From Sphingomonas sp. HMP9 (GTDB taxonomy: Bacteria > Pseudomonadota > Alphaproteobacteria > Sphingomonadales > Sphingomonadaceae): a stretch of DNA of 64,000 bases. The notes under the pieces were generated by a model. It ran no database searches. It had not been told where the DNA came from and saw nothing but the letters and a program-made list of their open reading frames with translations. Both the position numbers and the translations under genes were made by a program. Position 1 is the first letter of the stretch; each line of letters opens with the position of its first letter. Shown piece after piece: positions 1 to 7,028 of the stretch. The stretch is from the NCBI RefSeq assembly GCF_013374115.1, contig NZ_AP022673.1, positions 186,001 to 250,000 on the forward strand. The letters run 5' to 3'.

Positions 1-2
1 AG

Positions 3-125
3 ACGATCCGTCAACGCGCGGTTCAGATGGCTGGCGTACTGGGTGTGGACGCTGTCGCCAGCACTGGAGCTACTGCCCGGGTCATCACTCCGGCTGCATC
101 AAACGAGGATACCAAGGCGCAATGA
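3..125 (+). CDS. C-terminal tail of the gene upstream of bamB (partial)
   Basis: The window opens inside a reading frame of 40 codons ending in TGA at 123-125. That stop overlaps the bamB start as ATGA, so the two genes are translationally coupled. The visible tail is Ala/Thr/Val-rich and has no diagnostic motif. In many proteobacteria the gene just before bamB encodes a YfgM-like membrane-anchored tetratricopeptide protein. That identity is inferred from neighbourhood only. Confidence 0.6.
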   Translation, partial: TIRQRAVQMAGVLGVDAVASTGATARVITPAASNEDTKAQ

Positions 126-1444
126 TGAAGACATATCGGGTGACGGTCGCCGTCGCCGCGCTGATGGCGCTCAGCGGTTGCGGGATCTTCAAGGGCGGCT
201 TGAAGAAGACGCCGACGGTCGGCGACCGCGTCTCGATCCTGGTCTCGGAGAACGAGGTCGAGACCGACAAGACGATCGCCGACGTTCAGGTCCTGTTGCC
301 GGCACCCGCGGTCAACGACGCCTGGGCACAGCCTGGCGGCAATCCCGCCAAGTCGATGGGTCAGCTCGCGCTTGGCGACCAACCCAAGCGCGCATGGCAG
401 ACGTCGATAAACGGCGGCTCCAACCGCGAGCGGCTCGGCGCCGCGCCGGTGGTTGCCGACAACAAGCTGTTCGTGACCGACGTCACCGCGACGATTCACG
501 CCTTTGCTGCCGACACCGGCGCGGCGCTGTGGAGCGCTGGTATCACCGAGGGCAAGCTCAACAAGGCCGCACGATTCGGTGGTGGGGTCAGCTATGACGA
601 CGGCAAGCTCTATGCGACCGACGGCGTCGGCGACGTCGTCGCGATGAACGCGGCAGACGGCAAGATCCTGTGGCGCGCCAAGCCCGGCGCGCCGCTACGC
701 GGCTCGCCGACCGTCGCCAACGGCGCGGTCTATGTCTTGACGCAGGACAACCAGGTCTTCTCGCTCAACCAAGGCGATGGCAAAGTCCAGTGGGTCCAGT
801 CGGGGACGCTCGAAACGCAGGGCGTGTTCGGCGTTGCAGCTCCGGCGGTCAGCCAGGGCACCGTCGTCGCAGGCTTCTCGAGCGGCGAACTCAGCGCCTA
901 TCGCTACGAGAATGGCCGTATCCTGTGGCAGGACGCGCTGTCGCGCACCTCGGTCACGACGTCGGTGTCGAGCCTGTCGGATATCGACGCCGCACCGGTG
1001 ATCGACGGTGGCCGCGTATACGCGGTCGGGCAGGGTGGCCGCATGGTCGCGCTCGAACTGTCGACCGGGCAGCGTCTGTGGGAGCAGAACTTCGCGGGCA
1101 TCTCGACACCGTGGATCGCGGGCGAATGGCTGTTCGTCGTCACGGACGATGCCAAGCTCGTCTGCTTGTCGCGGTCGAACGGCAAGGCGCGCTGGATCGC
1201 CCAGTTGCCGCGCTTCCAGAACGAGAAGAAGCGCAGCAATGCGATCACGTGGTTCGGCCCGATCCTGGCCGGCAATCGTCTCGTCCTCACCAACTCGCGC
1301 GGCGAGATCAACTTCGTCTCGCCGGTCGATGGCACGGTGAGTTCGACGATCGAGACGAAGACGCCGTTCGCGTTGCCGCCGATCGTCGCCAACTCGACGC
1401 TCTACACGCTCGACCAGAAGGGCAAGGTCACCGCCTACCGGTGA
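122..1444 (+). CDS. bamB: Outer membrane protein assembly lipoprotein BamB
   Basis: BamB is the periplasmic lipoprotein subunit of the BAM complex, which folds and inserts outer-membrane beta-barrels. The 440-residue protein begins with a short basic stretch, a hydrophobic segment and a lipobox LSGC with the acylated cysteine at residue 20. The rest is a series of PQQ-like beta-propeller blades, with repeats of the type A-x-D-G-K-x-x-W at several places (for example DGKILWRAK and TGQRLWEQN). Length is slightly above the usual 390-400. The ATG overlaps the preceding stop by 4 bp, and der follows on the same strand after a 219-bp gap holding a repeat. The bamB-der order is widespread in proteobacteria. 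Confidence 0.95.
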   Translation: MMKTYRVTVAVAALMALSGCGIFKGGLKKTPTVGDRVSILVSENEVETDKTIADVQVLLPAPAVNDAWAQPGGNPAKSMGQLALGDQPKRAWQTSINGGSNRERLGAAPVVADNKLFVTDVTATIHAFAADTGAALWSAGITEGKLNKAARFGGGVSYDDGKLYATDGVGDVVAMNAADGKILWRAKPGAPLRGSPTVANGAVYVLTQDNQVFSLNQGDGKVQWVQSGTLETQGVFGVAAPAVSQGTVVAGFSSGELSAYRYENGRILWQDALSRTSVTTSVSSLSDIDAAPVIDGGRVYAVGQGGRMVALELSTGQRLWEQNFAGISTPWIAGEWLFVVTDDAKLVCLSRSNGKARWIAQLPRFQNEKKRSNAITWFGPILAGNRLVLTNSRGEINFVSPVDGTVSSTIETKTPFALPPIVANSTLYTLDQKGKVTAYR

Positions 1445-1454
1445 CTCAAGCTCT

Positions 1455-1600
1455 TTCTCCCCGCCGGGGGATAAAAGGGCAGATCCTCTTCCGCCAGAGG
1501 GAGGTGGCTGGCACCTGCCAGACGGACGGGGAGGACCCGGAACGCCTGTTCCGCGTCCTCCCGCTCTGTCGCCTCCGCACCACCCCCCTGGGGGGAGGAC
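1455..1600. repeat. Dispersed inverted repeat, family E, copy 1
   Basis: This bamB-der spacer element has the half-site ggtggctggcacctgccaga and terminal inverted C-rich and G-rich blocks. Related copies lie at 26506-26630 and 37551-37676, where the half-site appears inverted as tctggcaagtgccagccacc. Placement just after a stop codon fits a REP/BIME-like element. Confidence 0.75.
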
Positions 1601-1663
1601 CGCGTAATCGAATGTCGATTCGCCATAGGTGACGCCAGCGCGTTCCCGCGCTAAGGGCCTGCC

Positions 1664-3052
1664 ATGTCCAAACTCCCCGTGGTCGCAATCGTCGGCCGCC
1701 CCAATGTCGGCAAGTCGACCCTGTTCAACCGCCTCGTCGGCAAGAAGCTCGCGCTGGTCGACGACCGGCCGGGCGTCACGCGCGACCGCCGGGAAGCCGA
1801 TGCGTCGCTGATCGGGCTCGAATTCCGTATCATCGATACCGCCGGCTATGAGGATCACGACGCGCAGACGCTGCCCGGTCGTATGCGCCAGCAGACCGAG
1901 GCGGCGGTCGGCCAGGCCGATGTCGCGCTGTTCCTGTTCGACGCGCGCGCCGGGATCGTGCCGCTCGACGAGGAGATCGCGCGTTGGCTCCGTACCGCCG
2001 ACGTGCCCGTCATCCTCGTCGCCAACAAGGCCGAGGGCCGTGCGGGCGAGGACGGTATCCTCGAGTCGCTCGCGCTCGGCTTCGGCGATCCGGTCCAGCT
2101 GTCGGCCGAGCATGGCGAGGGCATGGGCGACCTGTTCGAAGGCCTGCTCCCGCTGCTCGAGGGCAAGGAAGAGCCGCCTGAGGAACAGCCCGACAATGAA
2201 TATGAGGGCCCGCTGAAGCTCGCGATCGTCGGGCGCCCGAACGCCGGCAAGTCGACGCTCGTCAACCGCATCCTCGGCGAGGACCGCATGATCACCGGTC
2301 CCGAAGCCGGCATCACGCGCGATTCGATCAGCGTCGATTACGACTGGCACCCGACCGGTGGCGAAGCGCGCAAGGTGCGGCTGATCGACACTGCCGGTAT
2401 GCGCAAGCGCGCCAAGGTGCAGGACAAGCTCGAGAAGATGTCGGTCGAGGACGCGCTGCACGCGGTCGACTTCGCCGAGGTCGTCGTGCTGCTGCTCGAC
2501 GCCACGCTCGGGCTCGAAGCGCAGGACCTGCGCATCGCCGACAAGGTGCTGCAGGAGGGCCGTGCGCTCGTCATCGCGCTCAACAAATGGGACATCGCCG
2601 AGAGCGCGTCGTCGCTGTTCAACGGCGTCAAGCGCGCACTCGAGGACGGGCTGAGCCAGGTCAAGGGTGTCACCGTGATGACGGTGTCGGGCGCGACCGG
2701 CAAGGGCATAGACCAGTTGTTGCAAGCCTGTTTCGATACGCGCGACGCGTGGTCGAAGCGCGTCGGCACCGGCGAACTCAACCGCTGGTTCGAGCGCGCG
2801 ATCGAGGCGACCCCGCCACCGGCGCCGGGCGGCAAGCGGATCAAGATGCGCTACGTCACGCAGGTCAAGACGCGCCCGCCGAGCTTCGTCATCTTCGGCA
2901 CGCGCGTCGACCAGCTGCCAGCGAGCTATGAGCGTTATCTGGTCAATTCGATGCGTAAGGATCTTGGCTTTGGAGCGGTCCCCGTCCGGCTGATGTTCCG
3001 TGCGCCGAAGAATCCGTACGACGACAACGGCAAGGGCGGCGGCGGCAACTAG
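1664..3052 (+). CDS. der: Ribosome-assembly GTPase Der (EngA)
   Basis: Der is an essential double GTPase acting in assembly of the 50S subunit in the cytoplasm. The 462-residue product has two tandem Era-like GTPase domains followed by a KH-like domain. The first P-loop is GRPNVGKS at residues 11-18 with base-specificity motif NKAE at 121-124. The second is GRPNAGKS at 190-197 with NKWD at 307-310. An acidic linker joins the domains (about 168-182), and the C-terminal KH-like domain runs from about 350 to the end. Length and motif order are standard. The start ATG lies 219 bp after bamB. Confidence 0.98.
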   Translation: MSKLPVVAIVGRPNVGKSTLFNRLVGKKLALVDDRPGVTRDRREADASLIGLEFRIIDTAGYEDHDAQTLPGRMRQQTEAAVGQADVALFLFDARAGIVPLDEEIARWLRTADVPVILVANKAEGRAGEDGILESLALGFGDPVQLSAEHGEGMGDLFEGLLPLLEGKEEPPEEQPDNEYEGPLKLAIVGRPNAGKSTLVNRILGEDRMITGPEAGITRDSISVDYDWHPTGGEARKVRLIDTAGMRKRAKVQDKLEKMSVEDALHAVDFAEVVVLLLDATLGLEAQDLRIADKVLQEGRALVIALNKWDIAESASSLFNGVKRALEDGLSQVKGVTVMTVSGATGKGIDQLLQACFDTRDAWSKRVGTGELNRWFERAIEATPPPAPGGKRIKMRYVTQVKTRPPSFVIFGTRVDQLPASYERYLVNSMRKDLGFGAVPVRLMFRAPKNPYDDNGKGGGGN

Positions 3053-3069
3053 GCTGCGATAACTCGGCG

Positions 3070-3291
3070 ATGGTGTCCGGCGTGGTCCGTATCGATGCCA
3101 GGGGCATGCGCTGCCCCTGGCCCGCGGTGCGCCTTGCAAAAGCGCTACGGGGCGGGGCGACATCGGTCACGGTGATCGCCGACGACCCGCAGGCACCGAC
3201 CGAGCTTGCTTCGGTTGCAACGGCGGCGAATGCGAAGATGGAGATCGTTTTGGATGAGGTTTATCCGACGTTCGTCGTGACACTTCGGTAG
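3070..3291 (+). CDS. TusA/SirA-like sulfur carrier protein
   Basis: This small cytoplasmic protein of 73 residues has the hallmark C-P-x-P motif (CPWP, Cys at residue 15) after a DARGMR lead-in, as in TusA, SirA and YeeD. The conserved Cys carries persulfide sulfur in this family, feeding tRNA thiolation, molybdenum cofactor maturation or sulfur oxidation. Which of these applies cannot be told from sequence. It starts 18 bp after der and is probably co-transcribed with it. Residues 28-73 show the expected alternating helix/strand pattern. Confidence 0.88.
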   Translation: MVSGVVRIDARGMRCPWPAVRLAKALRGGATSVTVIADDPQAPTELASVATAANAKMEIVLDEVYPTFVVTLR

Positions 3292-3349
3292 CGTGACAAC
3301 ATTGTGTTTACCCAAGCGGGGTAAAGCGGGGGCTTGACCTTCATGGCAC

Positions 3350-3814
3350 GTGGCCGAACGGGAGAAGGTGACAGTGTCGTTCGAAGGAAGCACCTTGATC
3401 AACTGGCCTGCGTTTGCGCAGGCGCGGAGCGAGCTGGGCGCTGGATTCGTCCGTATCCTCGGGTATTTCCGCGAGGATGGTGTTAAATCGGTGGCGGCGA
3501 TCGAAGCGGCGATGCGCGCGCTCAACGCGGCGGCGATGGTGATCCCCGCCCATACGCTGAAAGGCGAAGCTCGGCAGTTCGGTGCCGAGCCGCTGGCTGA
3601 TCTTGCGGAGGCGATCGAGACGATCGCGCGGGACTGTGTGGAGATGCAGGATACGCCGGACGAGGCGCTGGAGCTTATCGTGCGGCTGCGGCCGTTGTTC
3701 GGTGAGACGCTGACGTTGCTGGAGCGTGAGGCCAATCCGATCGTCGCGCGGAGGCCTGTTGTCGGCGGCGGCTTTGGTCGTCGTGCCATTCCGACCGCGT
3801 TCGGCGGGGACTAG
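3350..3814 (+). CDS. Histidine phosphotransfer (Hpt) domain protein
   Basis: The protein has 154 residues and a GTG start. It carries the Hpt signature HTLKGEARQFGA, with the predicted phospho-accepting His at residue 68 and the usual following Lys-Gly. Flanking helices (about 20-60 and 80-125) would form the four-helix bundle. Hpt proteins relay phosphate between hybrid kinases and response regulators. No kinase or regulator is adjacent, so it is an orphan. The C-terminal 25 residues are Gly/Arg-rich and probably disordered. A hairpin just downstream separates it from the convergent bfr gene. Confidence 0.85.
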   Translation: MAEREKVTVSFEGSTLINWPAFAQARSELGAGFVRILGYFREDGVKSVAAIEAAMRALNAAAMVIPAHTLKGEARQFGAEPLADLAEAIETIARDCVEMQDTPDEALELIVRLRPLFGETLTLLEREANPIVARRPVVGGGFGRRAIPTAFGGD

Positions 3815-3821
3815 TCCTTAA

Positions 3822-3843
3822 GCGAGCCCAGCGGTGGGCTCGC
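3822..3843 (+). terminator. Hairpin after the Hpt gene
   Basis: A perfect 9-bp stem (GCGAGCCCA and TGGGCTCGC) with a 4-nt loop begins 8 bp after the Hpt stop. No T-run follows, so it may be a weak terminator or a 3'-end-protecting hairpin. Confidence 0.5.
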
Positions 3844-3871
3844 CTGGCTTCGTAGACATCGCAGAGCTTCT

Positions 3872-3907
3872 CCGCCGTCATCCCGACATTCGTCACGATG
3901 ACGGCGG
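3872..3907. terminator. Inverted repeat between convergent Hpt and bfr genes
   Basis: A 10-bp perfect inverted repeat (CCGCCGTCAT and ATGACGGCGG) with a 16-nt loop sits 7 bp beyond the bfr stop codon. It could end transcription of bfr, of the Hpt gene, or of both. No clear T-tract is present. Confidence 0.4.
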
Positions 3908-3913
3908 GTTAGC

Positions 3914-4429
3914 TTAGCCCTTCAGATACGGCGCAGCCCCGGCCTTGGGCGAATCATGTTCCGAGATCGAGTTGAGCTGGATGTAGTTGTGGATGCCCAT
4001 CCGCGCGATCATCTCGAACTGGCGCTCGAGCGTGTCGACATGCTCTTCCTCGCTGGCGAGGATGCGAGCGAACAGGTCGCGGCTGATGTAATCCTTGACC
4101 TCTTCGCAGTACGCAATCGCGCCCTTGAGCTGGACGGTCGCCTCGACCTCGAGCGCCAGATCCGACTTCAGGACCTCCTCGACGGTCTCGCCGATGCGGA
4201 GGCGGCCGAGCAGCTGGAAGTTCGGCAGGCCATCGAGGAACAGGATGCGCTCCGACAGCCAGTCGGCGTGCTTCATCTCGTCGATCGATTCCATCCGCTC
4301 ATACTGGGCGAGCTTGTAGACGCCCCAATGCTCGAGCATCCGGTAATGGAGCCAATATTGATTGACCGCGGTCAGCTCGTTCTTGAGCGCCTCGTTCAAG
4401 AAATCGATTACTTGGGGGTCGCCGCGCAT
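3914..4429 (-). CDS. bfr: Bacterioferritin
   Basis: Bacterioferritin forms a 24-subunit shell that oxidises Fe(II) and stores iron, with heme bound between subunit pairs. Starting at MRGDP, numbering matches Escherichia coli Bfr: ferroxidase Glu at residue 18, then ESIDEMKHAD giving Glu51, heme-ligand Met52 and His54. Further on, EVEA and EEEHVD supply the second-half ligands. I chose the ATG at 4427-4429 because it reproduces this numbering and has GGAG 8 nt upstream. An ATG two codons earlier is possible. The product has 171 residues, about 12 longer than usual at the C-terminus. The ferredoxin gene bfd lies upstream on the same strand. Confidence 0.96.
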   Translation of the reverse strand: MRGDPQVIDFLNEALKNELTAVNQYWLHYRMLEHWGVYKLAQYERMESIDEMKHADWLSERILFLDGLPNFQLLGRLRIGETVEEVLKSDLALEVEATVQLKGAIAYCEEVKDYISRDLFARILASEEEHVDTLERQFEMIARMGIHNYIQLNSISEHDSPKAGAAPYLKG

Positions 4430-4532
4430 GGCCATATCTCCGTCACCTCTGACGACCATGTAGCGGCCTGATACAGATCAGCACAACCCCCGAAAACGAC
4501 CGTTTTCCGGGCTTTATCAGCTGTTGCGACGC

Positions 4533-4703
4533 TTATGCAGCGGCACGCTCTTCATCGATAATCGCTCGCGCTATCGACGTGCACTGGCCACATTTGGGTT
4601 TGCGACCCATCGAACGAAAGGCCTGGCACGGAGTCGTGCATCCGCCCCGTGCGCAATTGCGGACATCGGATTCTCGTATGGCATTGCAAACGCAGACGAC
4701 CAT
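4533..4703 (-). CDS. bfd: Bacterioferritin-associated ferredoxin Bfd
   Basis: This 56-residue [2Fe-2S] protein delivers electrons to bacterioferritin so that stored iron can be released. The four cluster ligands are visible: C4-x-C6 near the start (VCVCNAI) and C38-x-x-C41 (KCGQC), the Bfd arrangement. Two to three extra cysteines (17, 22, 26) lie between them, which is unusual but seen in alphaproteobacterial members. The start at MVVCVC is chosen because ligand spacing then matches the family; an upstream in-frame ATG would add 26 unrelated residues. It is transcribed toward bfr, probably as one operon, with Fur-box-like dyads 36-75 bp upstream. Confidence 0.9.
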   Translation of the reverse strand: MVVCVCNAIRESDVRNCARGGCTTPCQAFRSMGRKPKCGQCTSIARAIIDEERAAA

Positions 4704-4738
4704 GAATGCTCCCTCGCTCTGCAACCCGGATATAGCTA

Positions 4739-4778
4739 TTGCGAAACGCTCGCAAGCTAAATTGCGTCGCGTTCGCAA
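4739..4778 (-). promoter_or_regulatory. Two tandem Fur-box-like dyads upstream of bfd
   Basis: Two 17-bp palindromes lie side by side: TTGCGA-N5-TCGCAA at 4739-4755 and TTGCG-N7-CGCAA at 4762-4778, with starts 23 bp apart. They sit between the DUF418 stop and the bfd start in an otherwise short spacer. Alphaproteobacterial iron-responsive promoters often carry dyads of this TGCGAA...TTCGCA type, and the downstream genes handle iron. Binding by Fur or a relative is an inference. Confidence 0.6.
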
Positions 4779-4784
4779 CAAGCA

Positions 4785-6035
4785 TCATCGGTTCGTCGTG
4801 AAAGCGGACCCGCGCATCGGCGCCCACGCGAATCGGGAGAGGCTGCGCCACAGCCATTCGAGCGGGCCGTAGCGGTAGCGAGCGAGCCAGGGCTTCGACC
4901 ACAGCAGCATCAGCAGCCAGATCGGGACCACGACCAGATAGAGGTGTGCGCGCGACAGGCCGCCGTACAGGCCGAACCCATATCCGTAGAACAGGGTCGT
5001 GCAGATCACGGTCGTGCCGAGGTAATTGGAAAACGCCATTCGACCGGCTGCGGAAACGCGGGTCGTCAGCCACCCGCCCGGCCTTGCGACCAGAATGATT
5101 GCGGCGGCATAGCCCATGATCGTCGATGGCCTCAGCGGGGTTGCGAGTGCCAGCCACGACAAGCCGACGTAGCGCGCGTTGAACCCGTGCGCGATGTCGA
5201 CCGTGGCGATCGCCGCATAGCCGATCCAGCCGATCCCGATCCCGGTCACCGCGATCACTCCATAGCGGCGCCGCGACCATTCGCCGGTCAGAAACCCCGA
5301 TCGCAGGCCCGCCATGCCGAACAGCATGAACCCCAGCGTCTCTGGGCCAGTGGCGGTCAGGGACGCGAACGGCCCGGCCGCGTGCGTCCAGCGCCACGCG
5401 ACCAGATCGCGCCACCCGCCGCGACCGACGGCGAGTTCGTGCGTGACCGAAGGGGCGGATGGCTGTCCGAGTTGCTCGGCCAATGATTGCCAGTTCGCGA
5501 TTGCCCTAGCGGCTGCACCCGGTCGGTGTGCGGACGCATGCAGGTCGAACGCATAGGCGACCAACGTCGTCAGTTCGACCGTCTGTAGCGCGATGCAGGC
5601 CAGCCCGACGCCGATCAGCCATCGCACCGGCAACCGTGCGAACATGAACGCGAACGCGCCGACCAATGCGTAATGCGCAAGTATGTCGCCCCACCAGAGC
5701 AGATAGAGGTGGGCGACGCCGAACACGAACAGCCACGCCATGCGGCGCAAATGGACCGCGGCCGGATCCTCGTCGTTCACCGTTGCGCGGTCGATGACCA
5801 GCAGCATCGATGCGCCGAACAGGAACGAGAACAGCCCGCGCATCTTGCCGTCGATGACGATGAAGGTCGTGGTCCAGGCGATCAGGTCTGGCGTGCTTGG
5901 CCAGCCCATCGACGCGGGGGTCATGTAGGCGAATTGCGGGAAGCCGAAGGCGGCGATGTTGGCGGCGAGGATACCCATGACGGCGACGCCGCGGATCAGG
6001 TCGAGCGTGGCGATTCTGGCGGGGGCTGGGGTCAT
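4785..6035 (-). CDS. DUF418 family membrane protein
   Basis: This 416-residue polytopic inner-membrane protein opens with the family's typical TLDLIRGVAVMGILAANI segment. About ten hydrophobic spans follow, with short conserved loops such as FSFLFGASML and FLTGEWSRRRYG. The DUF418 domain lies in the C-terminal half. Members are often annotated only as membrane proteins, and a transport or acyl-transfer role has been suggested but not settled. It points toward bfd but is separated from it by a putative operator. Its first codons and upstream region were duplicated in tandem behind the start (see repeat at 5953-6400). Confidence 0.88.
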   Translation of the reverse strand: MTPAPARIATLDLIRGVAVMGILAANIAAFGFPQFAYMTPASMGWPSTPDLIAWTTTFIVIDGKMRGLFSFLFGASMLLVIDRATVNDEDPAAVHLRRMAWLFVFGVAHLYLLWWGDILAHYALVGAFAFMFARLPVRWLIGVGLACIALQTVELTTLVAYAFDLHASAHRPGAAARAIANWQSLAEQLGQPSAPSVTHELAVGRGGWRDLVAWRWTHAAGPFASLTATGPETLGFMLFGMAGLRSGFLTGEWSRRRYGVIAVTGIGIGWIGYAAIATVDIAHGFNARYVGLSWLALATPLRPSTIMGYAAAIILVARPGGWLTTRVSAAGRMAFSNYLGTTVICTTLFYGYGFGLYGGLSRAHLYLVVVPIWLLMLLWSKPWLARYRYGPLEWLWRSLSRFAWAPMRGSAFTTNR

Positions 6036-6400
6036 GCGGAAAAAGTGAAGTATAGAAAGTATAGACGCTCGCGCAGCATTTCGTGGGGCTGTTCGGCCGG
6101 CTGTAACGGAGCGATGTTGGCGAGGGCGCTCATGACGCTAACGCCGCAGATAAGGTTACGCGTTGCGGCACTGGGGTGTGTGGATGGCACGCAGGAAAAG
6201 TGAAGTATAGAAAGTATAGACGCTCGCGCAGCATTTCGTGGGGCTGTTCGGGCGGCTGTAACGGAGCGATGTTGGCGAGGGCGCTCATGACGCTAACGCC
6301 GCAGATGCGGTCAACCGTGACGGCGCTGGGGGGTATGCGAGGCACGCGGGAAAAGTGAAGTATAGAAAGTGCAGACGCTCGCGCAGCATTTCGAGAGGCC
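5953..6400 (-). repeat. 155-bp tandem duplication of the DUF418 gene start and upstream region
   Basis: The block gcgatgttgg...aaaagtgaagtatagaaagt occurs three times. The last part starts at 6041, 6196 and 6351, exactly 155 bp apart. The first half of each extra unit corresponds to codons of the DUF418 N-terminus. Read on the minus strand, the two extra copies encode GVSVMSALANIA, against GVAVMGILAANIA in the real gene, which carries one extra codon. The second half is the region just upstream of the start codon. The extra copies are not continuous reading frames with the gene. Confidence 0.85.
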
Positions 6401-6650
6401 GTCTCGTCGCTGAAGATGTGGCCTTTCGATGCCCGTCTTGTGCGAAGGCGTGGCCGATCAGGTTGGCGGGGTTTGCCGAAGGTAGAGGTCGGTCGGCGCT
6501 CGGCGTCGGCGGGCGCGGAGGGGCCACGCGGTGGGAGGGGCATGCTTCGATCATGGTTCGACGCTGGCATATTGCGGTGGTGTAGGACAGGCGCTGTGAT
6601 GCGCTGCTGCGACGCGTCGTTAGTAGGCCGTCTTGAAGGGAGATACCGCA
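6401..6650. other. Gap without recognisable gene
   Basis: This stretch follows the last 155-bp unit. No open frame here looks protein-coding on either strand, and I see no RNA gene or known repeat. Confidence 0.5.
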
Positions 6651-6751
6651 CCACCACCCGTCACCCCAGCAAGGGCTGGGATATTCCAATCGGCGCGCGC
6701 TGCGACCTGATTGGGGAGATCCGAGCTTTTGCTGGGATGACGGGGTGGTGG
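6651..6751. repeat. Dispersed inverted repeat with ccaccacccgtcaccccagc arms
   Basis: Outer arms ccaccacccgtcaccccagc and gctgggatgacggggtggtg are imperfect inverses about 55 bp apart. It is a REP-pair-like element in the DUF418-purL gap. Confidence 0.65.
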
Positions 6752-6790
6752 AGCCACGAGAGTTGATCGGACGGCAGCTACCGCTCCCTT

Positions 6791-6845
6791 GTTCTCCCGC
6801 AAAGGCGGGAGCCCAGACTGTGTCCCCGCCTTTGCGGGGACACAG
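6791..6845. repeat. Dispersed palindrome, family B, diverged copy
   Basis: The left arm gttctcccgcaaaggcggga matches copies at 32694-32745 and 40747-40799. The right arm has drifted to tgtccccgcctttgcgggga. Confidence 0.7.
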
Positions 6846-6884
6846 GGCGTGTTTGGTGCTGGTCGTCCTAATTTCAACAATCGC

Positions 6885-6988
6885 ACCACCCCGGCGGAGG
6901 CCGCGGCCTCATTGGGGGACGGTTATGACGAGCCGCTGCGCGCCGTTACTGCCACCTTTCCAATTGGGCCCCGGCCTTCGCCGGGGGG
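6885..6988. repeat. Dispersed inverted repeat, family A, diverged copy
   Basis: Arms resemble the ccccggcgaaggccggggcc / gggccccggccttcgccggg pair seen intact at 32561-32664 and 57763-57868. Here the left arm is degraded and the right arm is intact. It lies just beyond the 3' end of purL. Confidence 0.65.
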
Positions 6989-7028
6989 GATTGGGGCTGC
7001 GCTTCTGAGTGCGCGCTGGCTACGTGTC

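Noticed and set aside
695..3163. Long open frame antisense to bamB and der
   Set aside because: Same cause: codon bias of the real genes removes stops on the opposite strand.
5953..6400. Evenly spaced repeats considered as a CRISPR array
   Set aside because: Units are 155 bp, contiguous, contain coding DNA of the adjacent gene, and have no short repeat plus variable spacer pattern.
6746..6758. TGGTGGAGCCACG, identical to the 3' end of tRNA-Ala, as a distal attachment site
   Set aside because: It lies at the end of a REP-like element, and the intervening 17 kb is ordinary core genome (purL, map, regulators). A 13-bp match is plausible by chance.
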